Source: Dermacentor variabilis
Lineage: Eukaryota; Arthropoda; Arachnida; Ixodida; Ixodidae
Assembly: GCF_050947875.1 (NCBI RefSeq)
Contig: NW_027460335.1
Span: forward strand, 8,013,928 to 8,077,927
Reading direction: 5' to 3'
DNA length: 64,000 nt
Shown: positions 10,500 through 21,509 of the stretch, one piece after another
Layout: each line of letters begins with the position of its first letter
Position numbering within the stretch: position 1 is the stretch's first letter
The notes under the pieces: generated by a model
What the model saw: only the letters and a program-made list of their open reading frames with translations
The model's database searches: none
What the model was told of the DNA's origin: nothing
Program-made: the position numbers and the translations under genes

Positions 10500-10830
10500 G
10501 TGTTGAAGAAAGCGCAAGTGCGACAGCATGTTGCTCCAAAGCAAGTTACCTGCATCGGTGAGTGTGACTTGCCTGAAAGGGTTGCAGCAGTGCCAAGCCA
10601 TGATCGTAAGTTTTGTATCGAGCCTAAAGAAGAACCGGTACGAATGCTGTCTATAGTCAGAAATGTGGCCGCGGCAGCCAGTTCAGATGAACAGGAGCGA
10701 TGTATAGCTGAAGGCGTAGAGTCACTGCAACATAGAGGTGCGCCTTTTGCTCCAAAATTGCCTGTCAGATTCACGGTTAACTACTTGAAGAGCAAAGATC
10801 TTAACCTATTAGTTGGGGACAAAGAGGGCG
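10500..10830 (+). pseudogene. Penelope-like element N-terminal part, inverted (unit 2)
   Basis: The plus-strand frame reads DLPERVAAV, FCIEPKEEPVRMLSIVRNVA, then NYLKSKDLNLLVGDKEGGFV. The last residues are the same LVGDKEGGFV with which the minus-strand half begins (codons around 10480-10442). About 25 bases are therefore present twice, in opposite orientations, at the two ends of the inverted piece. Confidence 0.65.
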
Positions 10831-10839
10831 GCTTTGTCT

Positions 10840-11364
10840 TCTTCGTCTTCGTCTTCGTTCTCATCGTCGTTGGGGTTGGCAACGTGCATGTTGTCAAGGT
10901 AGATGAAAATGCACGGCAGCCCGAGCGTACCTTAGCCCACGAATCTTTGGAAAATTTTCTCCACATTCTTGAATCCATAAGGCATACGGACAAACTAAAA
11001 TAGGATAAATGGAGTAGTGACTGTTATTTTTGGAGTGTCGTTCGCTTGCCCTGGAATTTGGTAGTACCCTCTCATCAAATCAATCTTGCGCGATTTTTTC
11101 GTTCCTGCGATGCTTCCGTTGCGGTAATGTGTGTGGGAAAGGGGATATTTATCCAAAGTAGCGACGGCATTCAAAGCTTGGCAATCAGCAGAAGGCCGGC
11201 AGTCGCCACTGTCCTTCTTTAACCGGATAGAGTGGGGAAGACCAAGTGCTAGATGAGGGAAAAATAACGCCAAGCTGCAGCATATGTTGGAGTTTACGGC
11301 GTCAGATTTACATCCTTCGTCTAGCGAGCCTTCATGACCCCGCAACAAAATGTGAGGCAGTGTT
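10840..11364 (-). pseudogene. Gypsy-A reverse transcriptase fragment (unit 2)
   Basis: The frame reads LPHSIRLKKDSGDCRPSADC, ALNAVATLDKYPLSHTHY, KIDLMRGYYQIPG and DTPKITVTTPFILF: RT blocks of Ty3/Gypsy type. The catalytic box is YLDN (10901-10890). RT is truncated just after it at the PLE junction. Confidence 0.8.
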
Positions 11365-11567
11365 TGTGATATAATGCGTCACCTTGTGGAACACGGACAG
11401 CGCACAGTTTCGGGGTTTTATACGTTGCGTGTACCCAGCAAATTCATTGCGGTATGTTTAGATCGGCCGAAACTTACGGATAGCAGATAAGGTGAAGCTG
11501 GATGTCATGCCAAGTACATGGAGGCACGTAACACGATACTTCATGTGTCGATCCCGAACAGACAAAT

Positions 11568-12047
11568 TTAGGTTGTAATGGTTGAAGAGGGGGTCTCCAA
11601 GGAGGCAAAGGTGACGTTGGCGATCACAAACACCCATGGGTGCAAGCGCCGGTGTCCCATGTCTAGCATTACTGACTGGTTATACTGATCATAGATGACG
11701 ATGGCAGTCTTGTTCACTGCGTGCAACGGGGGTGTGGACTTGCCGCGTTCGCGATGTGCGGCCGTGGCGGGAACCGTAGACGCACGGCTATGGTGTCGAC
11801 CAGAAGGTGTGTGCCGGTGTTGCGGGTGATCATGAAGAAAAGGCAGCTTGCGCGAGGGCCCATGTCGCATGCCGCCGTTATCGGCCGGGCGGTGGATTTT
11901 CTGTCCACGAATAGGGCTGGGTGCAACAAGTTGCTTCTTTGCGAAAGCGACATTAGCGCCAGCACAACTGCCGCGGCGAGCCTGTAGGTGCGCTGCAAGA
12001 CTATGAAGGTGAATGGTTGCGCTGAAATTGGGCGCTTGTGTTGCCAC
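11568..12047 (-). pseudogene. Gypsy-A aspartic protease region (unit 2)
   Basis: The 159-residue frame includes ATAAHRERGKSTPPLHAVNK, then AIVIYDQYNQSVMLDMGHRR and LHPWVFVIANVTFASLETPS. This fits the body of a Gypsy protease after the flap. The active-site piece lies in an overlapping frame (THLLVDTIAV), with DTI instead of DTG. Enzyme dead; one frame shift. Confidence 0.7.
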
Positions 12048-12650
12048 CTGTCCTCAGCTTATCGATTGCGTTGATAAGGCGGCTGAAGGATTCCTCCAGT
12101 TGCCAGAGTCGGTCTCCTGGCTCTGAGACACTCCCAGCGTCGACAGATTGCTGTGCTGCCGACAAGAAGCCAAATACACGATCAGGGATTGCACCTAGCC
12201 AATCGAGACTCACGTTGTCGAAACCAGCCTGTACAGTGCTTGCGGACAGTGGTTGGCGTTGCAAGAACACCTCCCGCAAAATTGGAAGCTGGCTTTGCTT
12301 TGCAATGTGCTCACCCAGTAACTGACGCAACCGGTGCAGCAGTTGTGACGGTCGTTGATCGGCGAGTTCCTCGGAGAGCACGTGTTGTAGGTTTCACTGT
12401 TGAGCTGGGTTGATGCGCTGCAAGAACGTTTCAGGTCGTCGTATGCTGCGGCCGAAGGTTTACGCGCTAGCAATTTGTCTACGGCACGGAGATTTGGTAG
12501 GGTAGAGCGACGAATACGTGCAGGTTCTATGCTGTCTCTGACGTATTGCGCCAAATTTCAAAACAGGCCTCCACTTGCATAAACCAAACTCGAGGATTCT
12601 TGGGCCAATAGTTTTGAAGCTAAAGGCTCGCGGCGATGACAGGAGACATA
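12001..12650 (-). pseudogene. Gypsy-A gag (unit 2)
   Basis: The 126-residue frame at 12381-12001 reads MLSEELADQRPSQLLHRLRQ, LLGEHIAKQSQLPILREVFL, then SLDWLGAIPDRVFGFLSAAQ. This is the best-preserved gag piece in the window and is typical of the capsid C-terminal region of arthropod Gypsy elements. The capsid N-terminal part (WPKNPRVWFMQVEACF-like) lies at about 12620-12500 in another frame. Confidence 0.75.
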
Positions 12651-12739
12651 ATCGCGGCGTCGTTTGTGTCAGCAGGAGCTGCGTCGTCAATGGCTGATGT
12701 TGGAAAAGGAATTGCATATCCCCACAATATCTGCCGGGA

Positions 12740-12937
12740 GATTGCATTGGCGGAGGCAACGAATTTCCGTTCTGGCAGCTCGAGAACGGAGAGTCGTCTT
12801 GCTTTATTGAAAATTAAAAGCAGGTTTACCGAGTGGCTGCGGTTGCGCCCTGGTCGGGCAGCCGCTTCGGTTCCTGGAAAGTCCAAAGGGCAATGACCCG
12901 AGACCGAGGCACCGCGCGTTGACGGACGGTCGCTACA
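12740..12937 (-). repeat. Gypsy-A putative 5' LTR (unit 2)
   Basis: It starts at 12937 on the minus strand with TGTAGCGACCGTCCGTCAAC and holds an AATAAA polyadenylation signal before the gag remnant. The boundary on the gag side is uncertain. Confidence 0.4.
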
Positions 12938-13383
12938 AGTACATCGGCCAATTACAAGACAACTGCTATGTGACAGTTCAGCTTTATTTCAGCAAGTGTG
13001 CCACTCCCCACGGAGCCATGAATTGATGATGATGAGTATATGCATGGAAAAGGAAGATCAAATGCACAAATATTGCTAACAGTAATCATTTAGGCCCTTG
13101 TTATCTTACGCCATTCTTTAAGCTCTTGATCCCCAGATATCATCCCTATGTGAGCTCTGCAATTCATCTATTGCACCCAGAATGCTAATAAAACACCCAT
13201 ATAGCCTGTTTCAGCGCTTCTAGTCGTAATCGTAGCGGTCAGAAGTACAGCCAAAGTGAGATTCAATATTGGAAAGAGTTTTCAAAAAGAATAAGCCTCG
13301 AGACGCTATAATATTAATGTGGAAATTCGCCCGCAGCTAGAAAGACGCAAAATATAGTCACTTTATTGTTTTGATGCCACAAC
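12938..13383. other. Non-coding DNA between Gypsy-A and F repeat (unit 2)
   Basis: No gene is seen. It is collinear with the same interval in the other units and with 37884-38290. Confidence 0.5.
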
Positions 13384-14160
13384 GTGAAACCTGAAGGTGA
13401 GAGCACGAGCATAGGCAAGCAGCCGTTGCGTCTGGCGCCAGGGGCCAGTGAAGAAATTGGCCGTCGTGCTAATGTACAATGGTCACGTCATTTCGGTTCT
13501 GCTTTGCTTTTCAACGCTGCCTTTGCCTGCTACGTGAACCATGCTCAAAGCACGCCGCTTAAGGAAGCTAAGGAGCGCAATTCACGCTCGCGCAGCTTAT
13601 CTGCGCAAGCGAGTCTTAATATTTGTGCACCAGTGGACGACCGGCCCCGCCAGCATACGTGGGTGGGCGCCAGGCTGCATGCTTTTATCTCTTAGTAAAA
13701 ATTCTTATAATGTTGTTGGTTGTAACATTATTTGGTGAGCTAGCCATAGAATGCGGCTGCACTGAGTCAAGTTAGGCTTCATTTCTGTTTTCATAAAGAA
13801 GAAAAAGTGAAAGGTAATGCAAGGCCAATTCAAACATAAATAGCTCTTTTCGAGCGCTTGGCTTCACCGCGGTCGTGGCCTAGTGTGTAGGGCGCAAGAC
13901 ACGGCTGAGGTAGGTGGAAAGTTCGAAACCCACCACTCGCACCCACCGCAAGAAGAAAAAAGTGGGTACAGGCGCTCCCGAAACCCGGCGCCGGGTAGTG
14001 TTCGGGGTGTATCGCCTGGGAAGTGCACCCGGCCGTTGATTGCCCTGCGGGGCGCCTATAGTTTCGAAATGTAACCCGTAAGGGTGGTATGTTGACTGAC
14101 CGTAATGCGGACACAGCTGCCTTTGTCGCTATGACGCAGATTGTGTAGCGCACGGCCGTT
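13384..14160 (+). repeat. F repeat (unit 2)
   Basis: This copy is nearly identical to the unit 1 copy, including the tRNA-like core with box B GTTCGAAACCC and the tail GTAACCCGTAAGGGTGG. Confidence 0.6.
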
Positions 14161-14424
14161 TACGCATGACTCCGCGTCGTTTCCGGAGCCTCTCTTTTTG
14201 CTTTTCTGCTGTCAAGCTTGTCTATTCTGCATCAGTAATTCCATTTCAAAAACGTGGCGGGACGCAGGTCATAAGGATACGCATTTTCAGAAACATGAAT
14301 TCCTGAATTTTGGCTTTCTTCTATTCTACAGACCGCTTTTTCACGGGCGTCATCATGGATGGATGCACCCGAATGCCTAACGGGACGCCCAGTTTGAAAT
14401 TGTAACCCGCAAGAGTGGATATCG

Positions 14425-15017
14425 CTAAGTATGGAGAGCTGGGGCTAGTTGGTTATGATTAGCATTGTGAAACATAGTTCCCGCGCACAATTGAACAAGG
14501 ACGAGGAGAGAAAGACAACACGAACGCCGGAGCGCGCTGAAAAGCTCAGGATGAGGCAATGAGTAAAACAAATCTTCCAGATCGATAGAAGATGCAAACC
14601 TCTTTTGACACGAGGTTTCACAGCCAGAAGAATATTCGATAACCTCTGTAGAATTTTTTACCAGGAAAGGGTCTTCTAACGGAATGGTACTAAGGTTCTT
14701 CTGCAGATACCTTGACAAGATGCCCTGCCAAGAGCCCTTCTCAGTGACAATAGCCCTGAATGGAACAGATTCTTTGTGGGTCTTAACAGTGAAGCAAACA
14801 CTCAAAGACAAAATGTCAGCAGCGTTGATGCTCTTTCTTAATTTTTCTAGGTTGAGCTCTTCACACAAAGCAATAGCCTTTTTCTTCGCTTTAGCTAACG
14901 ACACATTCACTGGGACAAAGTTTTTTGCGATAGCCTCATTTGCCTTCTGTAGGAACTGCCCTTTTGGCATCACAACGAAGCCGCCCTCTTTGTCCCCAAC
15001 TAATAATGTGTCTTAGA
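14425..15017 (-). pseudogene. Penelope-like element reverse transcriptase, central part (unit 3)
   Basis: The translation is identical to that of unit 2 over 182 residues, including THKESVPFRAIV and SIDLEDLFYSLPH. It is truncated before the catalytic YxDD box. Confidence 0.7.
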
Positions 15018-15026
15018 AATCTGTGT

Positions 15027-15357
15027 GTGTTGAAGAAAGCGCAAGTGCGACAGCATGTTGCTCCAAAGCAAGTTACCTGCATCGGTGAGTGTGACTTGCC
15101 TGAAAGGGTTGCAGCAGTGCTAAGCCATGATCGTAAGTTTTGTATCGAGCCTAAAGAAGAACCGGTACGAATGCTGTCTATAGTCAGAAATGTGGCCGCG
15201 GCAGCCAGTTCAGATGAACAGGAGCGATGTATAGCTGAAGGCGTAGAGTCACTGCAACATAGAGGTGCGCCTTTTGCTCCAAAATTGCCTGTCAGATTCA
15301 CGGTTAACTACTTGAAGAGCAAAGATCTTAACCTATTAGTTGGGGACAAAGAGGGCG
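15027..15357 (+). pseudogene. Penelope-like element N-terminal part, inverted (unit 3)
   Basis: As in unit 2, with RVAAVLSHDRKFCIEPKEE and LKSKDLNLLVGDKEGGFV. It differs from unit 2 by rare substitutions (AVLSH against AVPSH). Confidence 0.65.
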
Positions 15358-15366
15358 GCTTTGTCT

Positions 15367-15891
15367 TCTTCGTCTTCGTCTTCGTTCTCATCGTCGTTGG
15401 GGTTGGCAACGTGCATGTTGTCAAGGTAGATGAAAATGCACGGCAGCCCGAGCGTACCTTAGCCCACGAATCTTTGGAAAATTTTCTCCACATTCTTGAA
15501 TCCATAAGGCATACGGACAAACTAAAATAGGATAAATGGAGTAGTGACTGTTATTTTTGGAGTGTCGTTCGCTTGCCCTGGAATTTGGTAGTACCCTCTC
15601 ATCAAATCAATCTTGCGCGATTTTTTCGTTCCTGCGATGCTTCCGTTGCGGTAATGTGTGTGGGAAAGGGGATATTTATCCAAAGTAGCGACGGCATTCA
15701 AAGCTTGGCAATCAGCAGAAGGCCGGCAGTCGCCACTGTCCTTCTTTAACCGGATAGAGTGGGGAAGACCAAGTGCTAGATGAGGGAAAAATAACGCCAA
15801 GCTGCAGCATATGTTGGAGTTTACGGCGTCAGATTTACATCCTTCGTCTAGCGAGCCTTCATGACCCCGCAACAAAATGTGAGGCAGTGTT
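15367..15891 (-). pseudogene. Gypsy-A reverse transcriptase fragment (unit 3)
   Basis: The 117-residue RT frame is identical in translation to unit 2. The catalytic box is YLDN (15428-15417). It is truncated at the PLE junction. Confidence 0.8.
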
Positions 15892-16094
15892 TGTGATATA
15901 ATGCGTCACCTTGTGGAACACGGACAGCGCACAGTTTCGGGGTTTTATACGTTGCGTGTACCCAGCAAATTCATTGCGGTATGTTTAGATCGGCCGAAAC
16001 TTACGGATAGCAGATAAGGTGAAGCTGGATGTCATGCCAAGTACATGGAGGCACGTAACACGATACTTCATGTGTCGATCCCGAACAGACAAAT

Positions 16095-16574
16095 TTAGGT
16101 TGTAATGGTTGAAGAGGGGGTCTCCAAGGAGGCAAAGGTGACGTTGGCGATCACAAACACCCATGGGTGCAAGCGCCGGTGTCCCATGTCTAGCATTACT
16201 GACTGGTTATACTGATCATAGATGACGATGGCAGTCTTGTTCACTGCGTGCAACGGGGGTGTGGACTTGCCGCGTTCGCGATGTGCGGCCGTGGCGGGAA
16301 CCGTAGACGCACGGCTATGGTGTCGACCAGAAGGTGTGTGCCGGTGTTGCGGGTGATCATGAAGAAAAGGCAGCTTGCGCGAGGGCCCATGTCGCATGCC
16401 GCCGTTATCGGCCGGGCGGTGGATTTTCTGTCCACGAATAGGGCTGGGTGCAACAAGTTGCTTCTTTGCGAAAGCGACATTAGCGCCAGCACAACTGCCG
16501 CGGCGAGCCTGTAGGTGCGCTGCAAGACTATGAAGGTGAATGGTTGCGCTGAAATTGGGCGCTTGTGTTGCCAC
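16095..16574 (-). pseudogene. Gypsy-A aspartic protease region (unit 3)
   Basis: The 159-residue frame is identical in translation to unit 2. The active site is DTI instead of DTG, in the overlapping frame. Confidence 0.7.
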
Positions 16575-17177
16575 CTGTCCTCAGCTTATCGATTGCGTTG
16601 ATAAGGCGGCTGAAGGATTCCTCCAGTTGCCAGAGTCGGTCTCCTGGCTCTGAGACACTCCCAGCGTCGACAGAGTGCTGTGCTGCCGACAAGAAGCCAA
16701 ATACACGATCAGGGATTGCACCTAGCCAATCGAGACTCACGTTGTCGAAACCAGCCTGTACAGTGCTTACGGACAGTGGTTGGCGTTGCAAGAACACCTC
16801 CCGCAAAATTGGAAGCTGGCTTTGCTTTGCAATGTGCTCACCCAGTAACTGACGCAACCGGTGCAGCAGTTGTGACGGTCGTTGATCGGCGAGTTCCTCG
16901 GAGAGCACGTGTTGTAGGTTTCACTGTTGAGCTGGGTTGATGCGCTGCAAGAACGTTTCAGGTCGTCGTATGCTGCGGCCGAAGGTTTACGCGCTAGCAA
17001 TTTGTCTACGGCACGGAGATTTGGTAGGGTAGAGCGACGAATACGTGCAGGTACTTTGCTGTCTCTGACGTATTGCGCCAAATTTCAAAACAGGCCTCCA
17101 CTTGCATAAACCAAACTCGAGGATTCTTGGGCCAATAGTTTTGAAGCTAAAGGCTCGCGGCGATGACAGGAGACATA
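16528..17177 (-). pseudogene. Gypsy-A gag (unit 3)
   Basis: Same capsid blocks as unit 2 (LSEELADQRPSQLLHRLRQ, SLDWLGAIPDRVFGFLSAAQ), with two visible substitutions (QPLSVSTV and AAQHSVD). Confidence 0.75.
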
Positions 17178-17266
17178 ATCGCGGCGTCGTTTGTGTCAGC
17201 AGGAGCTGCGTCGTCAATGGCTGATGTTGGAAAAGGAATTGCATATCCCCACCATATCTGCCGGGA

Positions 17267-17464
17267 GATCGCATTGGCGGAGGCAACGAATTTCCGTTCT
17301 GGCAGCTCGAGAACGGAGAGTCGTCTTGCTTTATTGAAAATTAAAAGCAGGTTTACCGAGTGGCTGCGGTTGCGCCCTGGTCGGGCAGCCGCTTCGGTTC
17401 CTGGAAAGTCCAAAGGGCAATGACCCGAGACCGAGGCACCGCGCGTTGACGGACGGTCGCTACA
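17267..17464 (-). repeat. Gypsy-A putative 5' LTR (unit 3)
   Basis: It starts at 17464 on the minus strand with TGTAGCGACCGTCCGTC, and AATAAA lies inside. The end next to gag is not resolved. Confidence 0.4.
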
Positions 17465-17910
17465 AGTACATCGGCCAATTACAAGACAACTGCTATGTGA
17501 CAGTTCAGCTTTATTTCAGCAAGTGTGCCACTCCCCACGGAGCCATGAATTGATGATGATGAGTATATGCATGGAAAAGGAAGATCAAATGCACAAATAT
17601 TGCTAACAGTAATCATTTAGGCCCTTGTTATCTTACGCCATTCTTTAAGCTCTTGATCCCCAGATATCATCCCTATGTGAGCTCTGCAATTCATCTATTG
17701 CACCCAGAATGCTAATAAAACACCCATATAGCCTGTTTCAGCGCTTCTAGTCGTAATCGTAGCGGTCAGAAGTACAGCCAAAGTGAGATTCAATATTGGA
17801 GAGAGTTTTCAAAAAGAATAAGCCTCGAGACGCTATAATATTAATGTGGAAATTCGCCCGCAGCTAGAAAGACGCAAAAAATAGTCACTTTATTGTTTTG
17901 ATGCCACAAC
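17465..17910. other. Non-coding DNA between Gypsy-A and F repeat (unit 3)
   Basis: No gene is seen. It matches the same interval of units 1 and 2. Confidence 0.5.
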
Positions 17911-18690
17911 GTGAAACCTGAAGGTGAGAGCACGAGCATAGGCAAGCAGCAGTTGCGTCTGGCGCCAGGGGCCAATGAAGAAATCGGCCGTCGTGCTAAT
18001 GTACAACGGTCACGTCATTTCGGTTCTGCTTTGCTTTTCAACGCTGCCTTTGCCTGCTACGTGAACCATGCTCAAAGCACGCCGCTTAAGGAAGCTAAGG
18101 AGCGCAATTCACGCTCGCGCAGCTTATCTGCGCAAGCGAGTCTTAATATTTGTGCACCAGTGGACGACCGGCCCCGCCAGCATACGTGGGTGGACGCCAG
18201 GCTGCATGCTTTTATCTCTTAGTAAAAATTCTTATAATGTTGTTGGTTGTAACAATATTTGGAGCTAGCCATAGAATGCGGCTGCACTGAGTCAAGTTAG
18301 GCTTCATTTCTGTTTTCATAAAGAAGAAAAAGTGAAAGGTAATGCAAGGCGAATTCAAACATAAATAGCTCTTTTCGAGCGCTTGGCTTCACCGCGGTCG
18401 TGGCCTAGTGTGTAGGGCGCAAGACACGGCTGAGGTAGGTGGAAAGTTCGAAACCCACCACTCGCACCCACCGCAAGAAAAAAAAAGTGGGTACAGGCGC
18501 TCCCGAAACCCGGCGCCGGGTAGTGTTCGGGGTGTATCGCCTGGGAAGTGCACCCGGCCGTTGATTGCCCTGTGGGGCGCCTATAGTTTCGAAATGTAAC
18601 CCGTAAGGGTGGTATGTTGACTGACCGTGATGCGGACACAGCTGCCTTTGTCGCTATGACGCAGATTGTGTAGCGCACGGCTGTTCGCGC
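17911..18690 (+). repeat. F repeat (unit 3)
   Basis: The tRNA-like core and tail are as in the other units. This copy has a few private changes (for example AACAATATTTGGAGC near 18251). Confidence 0.6.
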
Positions 18691-18880
18691 ATGACTCGGC
18701 GTTGTTTCCGGAGCCTCTCTTTTTTGCTTTTCTGCTGTCAAGCTTGTCTATTCTGCATCAGTAATTCCATTTCAAAACGTGGCGGGACGCAGGTCATAAG
18801 AATGCACATTTTCAGAAACGTGAATTCCTGAATTTTGGCTTTCTTCTACTCTACAGACCGCTTTTTCACGGGCGTCATCA

Positions 18881-18926
18881 TGAATGGATGGATGAATGAA
18901 TGAATGGATGGATGGATGGATGGATG
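18881..18926. repeat. (ATGG/ATGA)n microsatellite at array end
   Basis: An imperfect tetranucleotide tract made of GGATGGATGAATGAATGAAT-type steps and GGATGGATGGATGGATGG. Only two GGATG-like steps remain at the internal unit junctions, so the amplification breakpoint falls in this tract. Such a tract could also be the tail of a retroposon lying to the right on the minus strand (a guess). Confidence 0.85.
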
Positions 18927-20504
18927 TTATGAGTGTCCCCTTTGGAACGGGGTGGCTGGTTGCGCCACCAAACTCTTGCTATTGTACTGCCTAATGTCCT
19001 ACCTAGGTTGCTGTGCAGACGCGCCACCTATGGGCAGTCGGCATGCGGGCATGGGCGAGCGCTCCGTTTTTCATTGCAGGTATGCGCTCGGCGGTTGTTT
19101 CTGGCAGTCTACATAATATGACGTGCGCCTTCTACGTGACAAACGGATGTGTGAGACGTACTGAAGCGGGTTAAGTCAGTATGGCCTGACTTTGAGCTGG
19201 CGTTGAGAAGGACGGAGCACGCAGCGCGAAGTCTGCGCGCATACTTGAGCCTACAATAAGCCTGGGAGATCAAATGTGTATTTCTGAATGTTTCTTTCAC
19301 TAATGTGATCTTATTACAGTAATATCCCCAAGTTCTAAACTGCGGTCTAGGTGCTATGAAACATCCGCGACGATTGTAACCCCATTGGTACCATTCTGTT
19401 TCTATAGCAACTGTGCTGCTATACATTGACAAGCTTACAAACCTTCAGCAGATTGCGTGACTACTTGGTTTGGTGGATGACGTTTCCACCCATGAATAAA
19501 AGAGTATTGATTAGTAATAACAGCACACTTTACAGTGTGAGTTAAGCTTGTCCAGCAAAGCCAACGTATATGAACTGCGTGAGCGTCCTAAGCAGTGGTA
19601 GGTGCTGGATTGCAGATATATTTGTTCTTTATAGCGCATGGTCCAACCATACGGCATCAACGTTTATAGATCTGTAAACGTTGTGCGGCGTTACTGATTA
19701 TGCGAGGTCTTATTGCGGTGTTAGCCCGTTTTTTTCTTTCTTGGTAGATACAGAGGATTATAACCGAATATTGTTTTCGGCTGTGTTCTTTCCTTCCTCT
19801 ACAACGCACTCACACGTATTACGGAAATGTTGTGCTCGAAAATAGCAATCGCATTCTTTTGATGTGATCCCTCTCATTTATTATGGCTTTACAGGGCAAA
19901 AAGGCAATGCCCAAGCACATAGCTTATATACGAATCATGCTGCATGGTTTACAATCCGCAGTGATGGCTGTGTTTAACACAGCAATCATCGGCCTCATGC
20001 AGGAGGCTAGCGTAGGCATATAATGATTTCAAGCCTACTAGACTTGATAAGCGCGATCACGATGCCGGTGTATCCGAAACGTTTAATAGCACCTGCCGCT
20101 TAGATGTTTCGTGGTTGCCTTAGGTTTGCTGCACACGAGCATGCGCTCTTATGTTTTATGTTTTAGTCCCAACGCCAAGCGATCAGATAGTGAGCGGATT
20201 TACTATTTCATTCTCGTAATACAGAGACACCAGTTCTCTTCGTTGAATTAAAGCCAATATACGCAAAATAGTTCACAACACATACACACACTGCAGCTGA
20301 TAATGCGCATCACATGTTTGCGCCCCCAAGAGATATTTCTGCGCACTGTAGTTACCGATGCAATGAAAGGCTTCCCTGACGACTTCATATGGAGGGACAT
20401 TCCGTAAATTTCACAAAGTATGATCTAAGGTACCTCGAAATCGTTCCGCAGCACGCGACAGCAATATATTCAAGCAAGGCCGCACCGGATCGCAGAAGCC
20501 AGAG
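18927..20504. other. Region without a supported gene
   Basis: The start (GAGTGTCCCCTTTGGAACGG and following, to about 19020) looks like a dispersed retroposon end joined to the tetranucleotide tract. The remainder is unremarkable AT-rich DNA with no open frame of recognisable content. Confidence 0.4.
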
Positions 20505-21469
20505 AAGAGAAAAGGCGCACCGCGCGCCCTCTCATTTCATTGTGATTTAGAAACGATGGCTAAAGGTCTACGTGCGACAGAGTCTATGCGGGTACCTGCG
20601 TATTCTCAAATGCGTTTATTTTTACTGCACACATAGTCCCAGTAATACCACGTAGGCATGTAGAAGTAAAATTTCTGTCCCAATTTTCGTGACTTCCCTT
20701 TTGTTTTCTTCCTGCATACTTTTTCTATTTGTATGCCTAAGTTTTACTCATCACGAATGCGAGACCAACCAGCCCAATATTTATTCCTCTTCGGGTACAA
20801 ACAACATCATATTTCAAATTTTATGGGTTATAGCCATTTATATATATTTGTAAGCTTGCTTCAAAGCTGAGAACAAGCCGCCTGTTTATGTGTGCGCTTG
20901 CTTTCGTCTGTGCATTGCACCGTGGTGATTAGGGGTGATGATCTGAGCAAGGCGTATCATTTTCCGTCCAGAGAAACAAGCCGAAATATTGTTGTGCACT
21001 TACATTTAGGTCCCTGCAAGAGAACCAGAGCTGTTTAAAATTATTCCGCAACACCACTCTACGGCGTGCCTCAGAATGATATCATGTATCTAGGAAGAAC
21101 ACTCAAGAATTTATTTAATTTCGCTTTCATTTCTGCCTTGATCGCCACAGTAACGCCTCCTCCTGCTTATACTGACCAACTGCAATGGGAGTCATTTTGC
21201 CATTTCATGCTGAAATTTGGAACCGTATGTAACGATAAGAACCAGCTTTTTACCTATAGACGTGCATCAGCTAACACTCGAAAACATTCAAAAGAATTAC
21301 AAGAGGACCTACCAACAACATCTTTGTGCTTGTCAAGATATCTAATCTGTGCACCGCCTGTTCCTTTCGTCGTCTATGTGCTTCTACGCTACTGTCTAAA
21401 TAATGCCATACCATATGCAGTATCTAATTTTGTATCTATAGTGTGACATTTCCTAGCCTATGGACCAAC
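20505..21469 (+). repeat. R repeat copy 1, left part
   Basis: The sequence matches 39048-39935 and 59300-60260 base for base over long stretches (landmarks GTAGAAGTAAAATTTCTGTC, CCCAATATTTATTCCTC, CTACGGCGTGCCTCAGAATG). It contains an old SINE remnant at about 20995-21110. The copy stops at GGACCAAC (21462-21469) and resumes at 27296 after a large insertion. The family codes for nothing I recognise. Confidence 0.85.
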
Positions 21470-21509
21470 CAGTGGCGTATCCAGAAATTTCGTTCGGGGG
21501 GGGGGGGGC

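Larger units (their letters stand above)
9837..14363. repeat. Tandem unit 2 of 3 (4527 bp)
   Basis: Same content and order as unit 1. It begins at the junction ATCATGGATGG/ATGCACCCG, where the end of one unit meets the start of the next. The same junction occurs at 14363/14364. Unit 2 and unit 3 are almost identical: the 182-residue PLE frame and the 117-residue RT frame translate without a difference. Confidence 0.95.
14364..18885. repeat. Tandem unit 3 of 3
   Basis: The third head-to-tail copy is very close to unit 2 over its left part. Its right end runs into native flank: after GGGCGTCATCATG it continues as a GAATGGATGG microsatellite instead of jumping to the unit start. This shows that the right breakpoint of the amplified segment lay inside that microsatellite. 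The F repeat part of unit 3 carries extra small differences from unit 2. Confidence 0.95.

Noticed and set aside
5313..18885. CRISPR array or bacterial contamination as an explanation of the repeats
   Set aside because: The repeats are 4.5 kb with eukaryotic retroelement content. There are no short direct repeats with unique spacers and no cas genes; splice donor and SINE signals indicate a eukaryotic genome.
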